Of a stretch of 23,715 nucleotides of DNA, positions 1 to 9,585 are shown in pieces. The notes beneath the pieces are model-generated. The model worked only from the letters and a program-made list of their open reading frames with translations. It ran no database searches and had not been told where the DNA came from. The position numbers were made by a program, and so were the translations under genes. Source of the stretch: Candidatus Cloacimonadota bacterium (lineage in GTDB: Bacteria; Cloacimonadota; Cloacimonadia; Cloacimonadales; Cloacimonadaceae); NCBI GenBank assembly GCA_023230795.1, contig JALNWR010000010.1, positions 1 to 23,715 on the forward strand, given 5' to 3'. Positions within the stretch are counted from its first letter, which is position 1. Every line of letters begins with the position of its first letter.

Positions 1-2567
1 AGTTTATCGACTTTTTCAAAGAGCGGGGGCACAGTTTTGTGCACTCCTCGCCGGTGGTTCCTATCGACGATCCCACGCTGCTTTTTGCCAATGCCGGCAT
101 GAATCAGTTTAAGAGTATATTCCTGGGACAAAGGGCTTCGGAGGTCTTTAGAGCGGTGAATTCTCAGAAGTGCATCCGCGCCGGAGGCAAGCACAACGAT
201 CTCGAAGAAGTGGGCAAAGATGGCTATCATCATACCTTTTTTGAGATGTTGGGAAATTGGAGTTTTGGCGATTATTACAAAAAAGAAGCCATCCTCTGGG
301 CCTGGGAATTGCTCACTAAGGTCTGGGGATTGGACAAAGCCCTGCTCTATGCCACTGTGCACGATAGCGATGAAGAGGCTTGTAAGATATGGCAGGAAGC
401 CACCGATATAGAGCCTGAACACATCAGTTATCATGGCGATAAGGACAATTTTTGGGAGATGGGAGATACCGGCCCCTGCGGCCCTTGCTCAGAGATTCAT
501 ATCGACCGGGGTATGGCGCATTGCAACAAACAGGATGAGCCGGGTCACGTCTGTGCTGTGAATGGAGATTGCGACCGCTTTATCGAGCTCTGGAACCTGG
601 TCTTTATCCAATACAATCGTGAGCAAGACCGTTCGCTGACCCCTCTGACTAACCGCTATGTAGATACCGGCGCAGGGCTGGAACGCATCATGCAGGTCTT
701 ACAGAATAAGGAGACAAATTACGAGACCGATCTGTTTATGCCTATCATCGCCAAGATTGCCGAGTTCTCCGGAAAAGCCTACTCTCCTGCACGCGGCATG
801 AGCCACCGGGTGATCGCAGATCATATCCGCTGTTTGTGCTTCGCACTGGCAGATGGCGGCTTTCCTTCAAACGAAGGCCGGGGCTATGTGCTACGCCGCA
901 TTTTGCGCAGAGCAGCACGGCATGGCAGGCTTTTAGGCTTTGCAGAACCCTTCCTTTTTAACCTGGTAGATACCGTAATCCAGATCATGGGACATCATTT
1001 TGAAGAGCTGAGGGGCAAGGAAGCCTATATCAAGATGGTGATCAAAGCCGAAGAAGAACGCTTTAATAAGACCCTGGATATGGGCCTTGCCAAGTTTGCC
1101 GAGATGCAGGCTGCGTTAAAGGGAGATGTCATCAGCGGGCAAGATGCTTTTATGCTTTATGACACCTACGGTTTCCCGCTGGATCTGACCATGATCCTGG
1201 CCGAAGAGCAGGGTCTGAAGATAGATCACGAGGGCTTTGAGCAAGAAATGCAGGCGCAGCGCGAGCGGGCCCGGAAAGCCTCAAAATTTGGAGCGGAAGC
1301 TGTGAATGAAGATTGGATTGAGCTACAAGAAGGCACTCCCAGTCAGTATCTGGGCTATGAAAAGACGCGGCTGCGCAGCTATATTCAGCGTTACAGCATC
1401 AATGATGCTCAGATCGTGGCTCTGCAGCTGGAACAAACTCCCTTTTATGCGGAAAGCGGAGGACAGGTGGCAGATACAGGCCGCATTTACAACGATGAAT
1501 TTGAACTGAAAGTGCATGACGTCAAGAAGATAGACGAGCATATCATCCATTATGGGACTATAGTAAGAGGCGCTGTATCTGCTCTGGAAGTAGTGGCAGA
1601 GATCGATCTTCCCCGCCGCGAGGATATAGCCCGCAATCACACTGCTACCCACCTTTTGCATCAGATATTAAGAGAAGTCCTGGGAGACCATGTGCAACAA
1701 AAAGGCTCGCTGGTGCATCCGGACTATCTACGCTTTGATTTCATCCATTTTCAAGGGCTTAGCCGCAACGAATGGGAAAAGGTGGAAAACCTGGTCAACA
1801 AAGCCATCCGCTCAAACATGAAGGTAAACATCAGGATTCAGGATATCAGCTCAGCCAAAGCAGAAGGAGCCACTGCCCTCTTCGGTGAGAAATACTCTGA
1901 TGAAGTGCGGGTGATCCGGATCGATAACTTTTCCAAAGAACTCTGCGGCGGTATCCACGCTGGCGCTACCGGCGAGATCGGGCTTTTTAAGATCATCTCC
2001 GAGGGCTCTGTGGCTGCGGGCATCAGGCGCATCGAAGCGCTTACCGGAGCTAAAGCACTGGATTATGTGCGGAGTCTGCAGAATTCCCTGGGGCGGGTGG
2101 CTGAGCTGCTGGCATCTCCCCAAAACATGGTGGAGCAAAAGATGGAGGCTCAGATGCAGCATATTCGCGAGCTGCAAAATCAGGTGCAAGAATTGCAGGC
2201 TGAAAAGAGCCTGTCCCAGATCGACGGAATGCTTCAGGATGCTACAGATTGCCAGGATTTCAAATTGTTAGTCCGGGAATTGCCCGAAGGCAGCGATCTC
2301 AAGACTTTTTCTGACAGCCTCAAAGATAAGCTGAGCGATCAGATCGCCATTATCCTGTGCAAAAAAGGTGATAAGCTCTCTTTACTGTCTGTGGTGGGAA
2401 CTAAGCTTTTAGATAAATACCATGCGGGCAAAATCGCAAAAGCGATAGCTGCCGAGCTTGGCGGCAAAGGTGGTGGACGTGCAGACAGCGCCATGGCCGG
2501 AGGCAAAAACCCCAAAGACCTGAAGCCGCTGATAGATAAGATTCCCCAGATCATCAAGAGTTTGTAG
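1..2567 (+). CDS. alaS: Alanine--tRNA ligase, 5' end cut by window edge
   Basis: Class II aminoacyl-tRNA synthetase that charges tRNA-Ala with alanine in the cytoplasm and edits mischarged Ser/Gly. The reading frame is open from base 3, and the residues before the GTG at 39 (FIDFFKERGHSF) match the family's N-terminus. The GTG is therefore internal, and the true start lies only about ten codons left of the window. Visible landmarks are the DDPTLLFANAGMNQFK catalytic segment, GPCGPCSEIH, DTGAGLER, the GRGYVLRRILRRAARHGR helix, the editing-domain HTATH (bases 1638-1652), the CGGIH metal site (1944-1958; the family norm is CGGTH), and a C-terminal DHHA1 domain with GGKGGGR. Length is near the usual 870 residues. 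Its stop overlaps the next gene's start by one base (TAGTG). Identification is secure. Confidence 0.97.
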   Translation, partial: FIDFFKERGHSFVHSSPVVPIDDPTLLFANAGMNQFKSIFLGQRASEVFRAVNSQKCIRAGGKHNDLEEVGKDGYHHTFFEMLGNWSFGDYYKKEAILWAWELLTKVWGLDKALLYATVHDSDEEACKIWQEATDIEPEHISYHGDKDNFWEMGDTGPCGPCSEIHIDRGMAHCNKQDEPGHVCAVNGDCDRFIELWNLVFIQYNREQDRSLTPLTNRYVDTGAGLERIMQVLQNKETNYETDLFMPIIAKIAEFSGKAYSPARGMSHRVIADHIRCLCFALADGGFPSNEGRGYVLRRILRRAARHGRLLGFAEPFLFNLVDTVIQIMGHHFEELRGKEAYIKMVIKAEEERFNKTLDMGLAKFAEMQAALKGDVISGQDAFMLYDTYGFPLDLTMILAEEQGLKIDHEGFEQEMQAQRERARKASKFGAEAVNEDWIELQEGTPSQYLGYEKTRLRSYIQRYSINDAQIVALQLEQTPFYAESGGQVADTGRIYNDEFELKVHDVKKIDEHIIHYGTIVRGAVSALEVVAEIDLPRREDIARNHTATHLLHQILREVLGDHVQQKGSLVHPDYLRFDFIHFQGLSRNEWEKVENLVNKAIRSNMKVNIRIQDISSAKAEGATALFGEKYSDEVRVIRIDNFSKELCGGIHAGATGEIGLFKIISEGSVAAGIRRIEALTGAKALDYVRSLQNSLGRVAELLASPQNMVEQKMEAQMQHIRELQNQVQELQAEKSLSQIDGMLQDATDCQDFKLLVRELPEGSDLKTFSDSLKDKLSDQIAIILCKKGDKLSLLSVVGTKLLDKYHAGKIAKAIAAELGGKGGGRADSAMAGGKNPKDLKPLIDKIPQIIKSL

Positions 2568-3532
2568 TGAATATCCTGATTCTGCGCCTCAGTTCGCTGG
2601 GCGATATAGTGCTTACGCAGCCTGTTTGCGCCTGGCTACGAGAACGCTATCCCGAGGCCAGAATAGATTATATGGTGAAAGAGCAGTATCTGGAGCTGAT
2701 TCCGCTGATGGGCTGCGCTCTGAATCCGCTCTCATATCAAAAGAGCCTGAAGGCGCATCGAGAGCTGAAAAAAGAGAATTATGATCTGGTGATAGATTTG
2801 CATGCCAAGCTCTCTACCTGGCTGATCCGCAATGCTGCTCAAGGCCGAAAAAGCGCCGTCTATAACAAAGAGCGCAGCAAACGCCAGAAGATAGTGAGGG
2901 GTAACCGCCAGCTGTCCATTTGCTCTACCGTGATACTGTACAAAAGCGCCCTGGATAAGGTCTTCGATCAGGTAAACCTGCAAAGTCCCCGGCTCTATCC
3001 TCCGGCGGATATTGCTTTGCTTGCTCTAGAGGCAGCCCCATCAAAGCGCATACTCATCTTTCCCGGAGCAAAGCACAATACCAAAAGGTATCCTTCCAGA
3101 TATTACAAACTGCTCATAGATATCAGCCCGAAGCCCTGGCAATATATCATCTTAGGCTCCCCAGGCGAAGCCGCTTTATGCGCTGAGATAGCCAAAGGGA
3201 ATCAGGCCTTGAACATGGCGGGAAAATACTCTTTTACCCAGATTCTGGCCCTGATGCAAAGTGCGGATTGGGTCCTGTCTTCAGACAGCGGGCCCATGCA
3301 CCTGGCGGCAGCCTTGCAGAGACCGCAGATAGCCATATTCGGGGCTACGCATCCCCGCCTGGGATTTGCTCCGCTGAATCCTAATGCCAGGATATTGGCA
3401 GCCGATATTTCCTGTCAACCCTGCTCACTACACGGCTCCGAGAGCTGTCCCCAGCAGCATTTTAAGTGCATGCACAGCATCAAGGCAGAGCAGATTTTGC
3501 AGATAATGCAGGGTACGGAAGATTGCCCGTAG
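2567..3532 (+). CDS. Glycosyltransferase family 9 (ADP-heptose:LPS heptosyltransferase-like)
   Basis: Probably transfers a heptose or similar sugar from an ADP-sugar onto the lipid A-core oligosaccharide at the cytoplasmic face of the inner membrane. The 321-residue protein has the GT9 N-terminal strand and loop ILILRLSSLGDIVLTQPV (residues 3-20), an IFPGAKHNTKRYP segment near 164-176 that begins the second Rossmann domain, and the donor-site motif SDSGPMHLAAA at 239-249 followed by IAIFGATHP. A cysteine set near the C-terminus (C283, C286, C294, C301) is also common in this family. It starts with GTG one base inside the alaS stop and has only a weak upstream AAGAG, so translational coupling is likely. 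The acceptor sugar cannot be told; WaaC/WaaF/WaaQ-like roles are all possible. Confidence 0.88.
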   Translation: MNILILRLSSLGDIVLTQPVCAWLRERYPEARIDYMVKEQYLELIPLMGCALNPLSYQKSLKAHRELKKENYDLVIDLHAKLSTWLIRNAAQGRKSAVYNKERSKRQKIVRGNRQLSICSTVILYKSALDKVFDQVNLQSPRLYPPADIALLALEAAPSKRILIFPGAKHNTKRYPSRYYKLLIDISPKPWQYIILGSPGEAALCAEIAKGNQALNMAGKYSFTQILALMQSADWVLSSDSGPMHLAAALQRPQIAIFGATHPRLGFAPLNPNARILAADISCQPCSLHGSESCPQQHFKCMHSIKAEQILQIMQGTEDCP

Positions 3533-3580
3533 CCGCCCTGCCCAAAAGTGAGCGCCCACGGGCATTTCCAAAGCTGAGCT
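3533..3580. other. Short convergent intergenic gap
   Basis: This gap separates two convergent genes, the glycosyltransferase and E3. A small palindrome, AAAGC-TGA-GCTTT at 3569-3581, reaches the first base of the E3 stop codon (3581-3583), but no run of T follows on either strand. It may be a weak bidirectional terminator; I would not call one with confidence. Confidence 0.3.
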
Positions 3581-4891
3581 TTATTCCACCTCGCCGGCAT
3601 CCATATAGATTTCGGCTACGGTAGGATGGGCGTGGATGGTGCGGGCCAGATCATAGCTCGTCCCTTCCAGTTCCATCAGGATTCCGGCTTCGCTGATGAG
3701 ATCGGTGGCATGTTCTGCTGCGATCTGCACACCCAACACCTGGTGGTATTTCGTTTCATACAACACTCTGATAAAACCTTCTGAGCTCCCTTCTGCCAGG
3801 GCTTTGGCATTTGCAGTGAGCGGATGTTGGTTCACTTCGTAAGGGATGCCCTGGGCTTTGATCTGACTTTCTGTGAGTCCGATCTGGGCCAGTTCGGGAT
3901 CGGTATAAATATTGATGGGATAGCGCCGCTGCTCCTGGGGAGGCGCTATGCCCTGGATGGCCTCGATCACTTCCATAGCCTGGGCTGAAGCCGCATGCGC
4001 TACAAAGCTTTTACCGCTTACATCTCCGGCGGCATAGATGCCTTTGACGCTGGTTTCGTGGCTGCGATCGGTCTTGATATAGCCATTATCCAGTTCCAGT
4101 TCAAGGTCCATAGGCGGGAGCACCGCTGCTCTGTAGCTGACGTTCAACACTTTATCAAAGGGATACTCCTGGCCTTTACTGAGGATCATCCCTTTCTTGA
4201 TCTGGCTTTCTGCCACGGTGAGCACCGGAATCTTATCCTTCTTTAGTTTCCTTTGGATAAAAGATTCCAAAGCCTCGTCCAGAGGGGGGATCAGGGGCAG
4301 ATCGGCGGCTATAATCACCGGGTTGCTGCCGATCAAAGCAAAGAACTGCGCCAGCTCGATCAGGTGTCCACCCCGGCCATAGAGCAAGGGTGCCTTAGGC
4401 AGCTCTTTCAGGCTGTAAAGGTCTTCCAGATCAATGCTGCCCTCAAAAAGCTCTTGCGAAGCGGGACGGGAGCCGGTGGCTATCAGGATATTTTTGGCCT
4501 CAAATATGCGTTTATCCGCCTGAACCTGGGTGGCTGAAAGAATCTTAGCCTCTGCTTTCAGAAATTCCACGCCGTTCTTTTTCCAAAGATATTCGATGCC
4601 GCGGGTAAGCTTGGCCACCACTTGATTGGTTCTTTTCAGAGCCTGGGGCCAATCGAAAGAAAGCTGGTCTGCCTGAATTCCGGCAATGCCAAATTCATGG
4701 GCAGAGCGCACCTTCTTCATCATCTTGGCGGATTCCAGCAGTGATTTTGTGGGGATGCAGCCCCAGTTCAGGCACATGCCACCCACGTATTTCCTGTCTA
4801 TAATCAGGGTCTTGAGTCCGGTCTGCCCGGCTCTGATTGCGGCCACATATCCGGCGGGTCCGCTGCCGATTATTATCAGATCGTAAGTCAT
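3581..4891 (-). CDS. lpdA: Dihydrolipoamide dehydrogenase (E3) with atypical NAD-binding domain
   Basis: Flavoprotein that reoxidises the dihydrolipoyl arm of E2 and passes electrons to NAD+. The 436-residue protein has the FAD dinucleotide fold GSGPAG (9-14), the redox disulfide in GGMCLNWGCIPTK (C40, C45), the second FAD motif GIYAAGD (284-290), and the C-terminal catalytic dyad in HAHPTVAE (H422, E427). The NAD domain is odd. The expected GxGxxG reads GRGGHL (172-177), and the acidic residue normally ending the following strand is alanine (VIIAAD, 193-197). The protein is also slightly shorter than the usual 460-475 residues. The start ATG overlaps the E2 stop (ATGA) and has a GGAGG ribosome-binding site. 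It is the last gene of the operon, so E3 is the natural role. Cofactor preference is uncertain. Confidence 0.93.
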   Translation of the reverse strand: MTYDLIIIGSGPAGYVAAIRAGQTGLKTLIIDRKYVGGMCLNWGCIPTKSLLESAKMMKKVRSAHEFGIAGIQADQLSFDWPQALKRTNQVVAKLTRGIEYLWKKNGVEFLKAEAKILSATQVQADKRIFEAKNILIATGSRPASQELFEGSIDLEDLYSLKELPKAPLLYGRGGHLIELAQFFALIGSNPVIIAADLPLIPPLDEALESFIQRKLKKDKIPVLTVAESQIKKGMILSKGQEYPFDKVLNVSYRAAVLPPMDLELELDNGYIKTDRSHETSVKGIYAAGDVSGKSFVAHAASAQAMEVIEAIQGIAPPQEQRRYPINIYTDPELAQIGLTESQIKAQGIPYEVNQHPLTANAKALAEGSSEGFIRVLYETKYHQVLGVQIAAEHATDLISEAGILMELEGTSYDLARTIHAHPTVAEIYMDAGEVE

Positions 4892-6195
4892 TGTGTGCCT
4901 CCTTCATGGGCCAAAAGTAGCAGGGGTTCTTTCAGATAGGCCAGCACGTCGTTCAAGAAACGGCTCACCTCGGCGCCATCCACGATGCGATGATCCACGC
5001 TCATGCTGATGGGCAAAATCTGGCCAATGGCAATCTCATGGTTTTTGACTATTGGCTTTTCACTGAGGCGTCCTATGCCAAAAATCGCCACCTGAGGGTA
5101 GGCTATCACAGGAACTGCGAAGTATCCGCCGATCGAACCGTATGAAGTGATGCTGAAAGTGCCGTCTCGCAGATCGTCCAAACTGAGCTTGCGCTCCTGG
5201 GCTTTTTCTATTAGAGAGCTAAGCTCCTTGGCCAGTTGGATCAGGCTCTTGCCATCGGCGTCTTTGATTACCGGAACCACCAGGCCTTCCGCGGTGTCCA
5301 TAGCGATGCCGATATTGTAATAGTTCTTGTAGATGATGCGCTCATTTTCCATATCCAGTTCGGCATTTAAGAGGGGATGATCTTTGAGCGCCATGGTGAT
5401 AGCTTTGATTATGAAAGGCAGATAGCTCAGCCGGATGCCTTTCTCTGCCAGGGCTTCATTGATGCGAGCGCGGGCTGCTACGAGTTCGCTGACTTCCACC
5501 TCGTCCATGATACTCATGTGGGCGGTATTTTGCTTGCTGCGAAGCATGTTTCTGGCGATGGTCTTGCGAATCTGAGAGAGAGGCTCGGTGCGGGTTCTCT
5601 CCTGCGCGAGGGCAGCAGACATCGGGCTCTGCATCTTGGGAGAAGCGGAGCTTTTGGAGAAGGTTTCGATGTCCTTTTTCATCACTCTTCCGGCGGGGCC
5701 GGTGCCGGTGACTTCGTTGATATCTATACCATAATCCTTGGCCATGGCTCTGGCTACGGGGGTGGCGAGGGCTTTTCTGGCTTTGGGTGCATCGGCTTTG
5801 GCAGGCCGGCCTTCATCTCCGGAAGGCAGATAGGCGCCGTCTCCGGCTACTTCGATAGTGCCCACCACTCCGGCAAAGCCTTCTTCATCCACTGCTTCCT
5901 TAGAAGGAGCTTCGGGCTGCTCTTTGGCTTGGGCTACGGCAGCTTCGCCATCTACACCCTGAATATCAATCTCCACCAGGGCGCTGCCAACTTTGATGGT
6001 ATCTCCGATTCCGCCATAGCGCACGGCGATGATGCCGGCTTTGGGGGAAGGGATATCAGTCACCACCTTGTCGGTCTCCATCTTCACGAGGGGATCGCCG
6101 CTTTCTATACTCTGGCCTTTTTCTACGTACCATTCGATGATCTTGCCTTCTTCCAGGCCTTCACCGATATCGGGAAATTTAAATATATAGCGCAT
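4888..6195 (-). CDS. 2-oxoacid dehydrogenase E2, dihydrolipoamide acyltransferase
   Basis: Core subunit that carries the acyl group on lipoyl-lysine and transfers it to CoA. Domains in order are one lipoyl domain (about 1-77) with lipoylation site METDKVVTDI (K43), an acidic/alanine-rich linker (80-140), a peripheral-subunit-binding domain (about 143-177, ATPVARAMAKDYGID...GPAGRVMKKDI) that docks E1/E3, a second short linker, and the CAT-like catalytic domain (about 205-430) ending with DHRIVDG (H402, D406). The 435-residue length fits a single-lipoyl branched-chain or pyruvate E2. An AGGAG site precedes the ATG. The gene lies 12 bases after E1beta and overlaps E3 by four bases. The substrate cannot be fixed from motifs. 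In an amino-acid fermenter branched-chain 2-oxoacids are plausible. Confidence 0.95.
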   Translation of the reverse strand: MRYIFKFPDIGEGLEEGKIIEWYVEKGQSIESGDPLVKMETDKVVTDIPSPKAGIIAVRYGGIGDTIKVGSALVEIDIQGVDGEAAVAQAKEQPEAPSKEAVDEEGFAGVVGTIEVAGDGAYLPSGDEGRPAKADAPKARKALATPVARAMAKDYGIDINEVTGTGPAGRVMKKDIETFSKSSASPKMQSPMSAALAQERTRTEPLSQIRKTIARNMLRSKQNTAHMSIMDEVEVSELVAARARINEALAEKGIRLSYLPFIIKAITMALKDHPLLNAELDMENERIIYKNYYNIGIAMDTAEGLVVPVIKDADGKSLIQLAKELSSLIEKAQERKLSLDDLRDGTFSITSYGSIGGYFAVPVIAYPQVAIFGIGRLSEKPIVKNHEIAIGQILPISMSVDHRIVDGAEVSRFLNDVLAYLKEPLLLLAHEGGTQ

Positions 6196-6207
6196 TATCT
6201 CACTCCT

Positions 6208-7181
6208 TTAATACTTGATCAATCGCTCAATCTCGGTAGCGATGCGCTCCGGACTGATCATATAGTGTTTCTCACCCAGGGGAAGCGGGATCACGGTGTC
6301 AAACCCGGTGAGGCGGGTGGGTGGGGCTTCCAGCGAAAGGAAAGCTTCTTCATTTACGATGCTGATGAGCTCGGCAGCTGGGCCATAGCTTTGCGGGGCT
6401 TCTGTGACTATCAGAACGCGGCCGGTCTTGCGCACGGACTGGGAGATGGCCTGGCGGTCTATGGGCCAGATGCTGCGCAGGTCTATCAGCTCTACGCTGT
6501 AGCCACTTTGTTTTGCGATCACGATAGCTTTTTGGGCCTCACGGATCATGGCACCATAGGCGATGATGGTAATCTGCTCGCCCTGTTGCAGTACTTTAGC
6601 TTTGTCCAGGGGAATACTGAATCTCTCCTGGGGCACCTCCTGTTTGATGGCGCGGTAGATGCGCTTGGGCTCCATAAAGATCACCGGATCGGGGTCTTCG
6701 ATGGCCGCGATCAGCATACCTTTGGCATCGTATGGAGTAGAGGGAATCACCACTTTGAGGCCGGGGGTATGGCCAAAATAGGCCTCCGGACTTTCGCTGT
6801 GGTGCTCCAGAGCATTTATCCCACCGCCATAAGGGATGCGGATTACAAGAGGAACGCTATACTTACCGCGGGTGCGATTGCGGAAACGCGATATATGACT
6901 CAATATCTGATTAAAAGCCGGATAGGAGAAGCCGTCAAATTGCATCTCGATCACGGGTTTCATCCCGGAAATCGCCATGCCCAGAGCGGTGCCTGCTATG
7001 CCGGATTCGGCCAGAGGGCTGTCAAAGACTCTGTCTGCTCCATGCTTGACTTGCAGGCCTTCAGTTACGCGGAATACTCCGCCTTCCACGCCCACGTCTT
7101 CGCCATAGACTACTACACCTTTATCTTCTTTCAGCTTGATATCCAGGGCGTCGTTGATCGCCTGTACTAAGTTCATCACCT

Positions 7182-7185
<4 letters not shown>
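6208..7185 (-). CDS. 2-oxoacid dehydrogenase E1 component, beta subunit
   Basis: Beta half of the thiamine-diphosphate-dependent decarboxylase (alpha2beta2) that decarboxylates the 2-oxoacid and reductively acylates E2. The 325-residue length matches the family. Visible signatures are VVYGEDVGVEGGVFRVT (residues 25-41), DSPLAESGIAGTALG with the cofactor-activating glutamate E60, IRIPYGGG followed by HHSESPEAYF, and PGLKVVIPSTPYDAKG, then the transketolase C-terminal domain with IIAYGAM and VELIDLRSIWPID. The ATG overlaps the E1alpha stop (ATGA) and has a GAGGT ribosome-binding site. The long open frame on the opposite strand here is a codon-use shadow. Confidence 0.96.
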
Positions 7186-8279
<1,094 letters not shown>

Positions 8280-8320
8280 CTTGTACCACCTTATTTTCGT
8301 TTATTTGATATCCTATTGAT

Positions 8321-8349
8321 ATTATAGGTGATGCAAGCAGGAAAAGCAA
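8321..8349 (-). promoter_or_regulatory. Sigma70-like promoter candidate for the 2-oxoacid dehydrogenase operon
   Basis: On the minus strand TTGCTT (8344-8349) is followed by exactly 17 bases and a perfect TATAAT (8321-8326). It sits in the 91-base gap between the last permease gene and E1alpha, with about 40 bases to the start codon. The -10 is a full consensus match and the -35 is weak (3 of 6). No obvious terminator for the upstream operon is visible in the same gap, so some read-through is possible. Confidence 0.5.
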
Positions 8350-8370
8350 ATTAAAAGCGAATAATGGAAC

Positions 8371-9549
8371 TTAGACTTTCCCCCGTAGTGCCTGCGTAGC
8401 CTTCATCCTGGCGATTTTGGCCGCGGGCAACCAGGAGGCAAACAGAGTGAGCACAAATACCATTATCAGCATAAACAGTATGGTAAGAGGATCGTAATAG
8501 CTTTTCATGGTCTCTGAGAAGCCGCCGACATTCAGGTTGGATAGCTCCTGGGGCAGGGGGATGCCCTTTGTACCCAGATGGATAAAGAGGGGCAAGCCCA
8601 GGATGGCGGTGAGGATGGTACCAAACACCATATACAAACAGCCCTCATAGGTAAAAAGGCGGATGATTTGCCGGCGGGTCATTCCCAGGGCAATCAAGGT
8701 ACCGATCTCTTTTCTGCGCTTGAACACGGCCAGGATCTGAGTATCAAAGATAGCGATCATGGCCAGGAAAAGCAGTAGTGCAATAACCACATATCCACCA
8801 GCTTGGTCGGCCTTCATCATAGCTAGCACATCCTCCAAGGATTTCTTCTGGCTGATGTAGCGCCAATTGCTGCCCAAGTTTAGCTGCGTAGCTTCATCTT
8901 TCAATATAAAAAGCGTAGCGGAGTTTTGCAGAGCTACAAGGGAATTCAGGACTGTAAAATCTATCCAGACTTGGGATTCGTCAATTGAAGAGACAGGTGT
9001 GGCCATCACCTTGACGATCTCAATATCGTAGGCGTTAAACACCCCCCGGGCATCTTTGAAGCGCATGCTTACGAGGTCTCCCTGGCTGAGGCCATTAGTC
9101 CTGGCCATATCCTGTCCGATCACAGTAGGCAGGCTGCCGGGATATTCATCTTTTACCCGCAACATCTGACTGGGTATCTTTAGCAAGGCCTGATCCCAGG
9201 GAATGCCTTTGATGGAGATGGGAGTCATCCTCCCCTGAGGATAAAGAACTCCGCTAAAGACCAGGATGGGCACGACTTCGTTCTGCCGGATCAGCTCTTG
9301 TATGTGATCAGGTATTTTGGCAAAGCTATCTTTGAAGGTGAAGCTGTCATATTTATCATAATTGCTATGTTCAAAGTGCCCCGCTCCAATCTCCCATTCC
9401 TCTTTTTGTCTTCTGGCGGTGCGCATCCAGCCGTCATACATGCCCTGGATAAATAGCATCCCCATCAGAACTAGGAAAAGGATCAGGATATTGAAGACGC
9501 TGCGCCAACCATTACCGGCGATTCTTTTCAAAGCAAGCTTTAGCAACAT
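8371..9549 (-). CDS. FtsX/MacB-type ABC transporter permease (third in module)
   Basis: Inner-membrane permease of the MacB/LolCE/FtsX superfamily, 392 residues. The topology is typical: one N-terminal membrane helix (about 18-38), a large periplasmic domain of about 220 residues, then three helices near the C-terminus (GGYVVIALLLFLAMIAIF, a GCLYMVFGTILTAILG region, LTILFMLIMVFVLTLF). The coupling segment FKRRKEIGTLIALGMTRRQI contacts the ATPase in this family. The protein is a clear paralogue of the permease at 11596-12774, with about half the residues identical by eye and shared IGTLIALGMT, DKYDSFT and GAGH segments. No second ATPase gene is nearby, so it probably shares the one at 12752-13450. 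Its start has only a weak AGGGGC upstream. Confidence 0.85.
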   Translation of the reverse strand: MLLKLALKRIAGNGWRSVFNILILFLVLMGMLFIQGMYDGWMRTARRQKEEWEIGAGHFEHSNYDKYDSFTFKDSFAKIPDHIQELIRQNEVVPILVFSGVLYPQGRMTPISIKGIPWDQALLKIPSQMLRVKDEYPGSLPTVIGQDMARTNGLSQGDLVSMRFKDARGVFNAYDIEIVKVMATPVSSIDESQVWIDFTVLNSLVALQNSATLFILKDEATQLNLGSNWRYISQKKSLEDVLAMMKADQAGGYVVIALLLFLAMIAIFDTQILAVFKRRKEIGTLIALGMTRRQIIRLFTYEGCLYMVFGTILTAILGLPLFIHLGTKGIPLPQELSNLNVGGFSETMKSYYDPLTILFMLIMVFVLTLFASWLPAAKIARMKATQALRGKV

Positions 9550-9585
9550 AATAGCCCCTATAGTTCCGCCATTTAAGATAGCGGC

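Noticed and set aside
39..2567. alaS starting at the GTG at position 39
   Set aside because: The frame stays open to the left edge and the residues before the GTG match the conserved AlaRS N-terminus, so the gene is truncated by the window.
3569..3583. Possible bidirectional terminator AAAGC-TGA-GCTTT between convergent genes
   Set aside because: The stem is only five pairs, it touches the E3 stop codon, and no T-run follows on either strand.
5377..7170. 597-codon open frame on the plus strand opposite the E2/E1beta genes
   Set aside because: It lies exactly antisense to well-identified enzymes, has a composition rich in H, G, D and F typical of reverse-frame shadows, and shows no domain. 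It reflects codon choice in the real genes.
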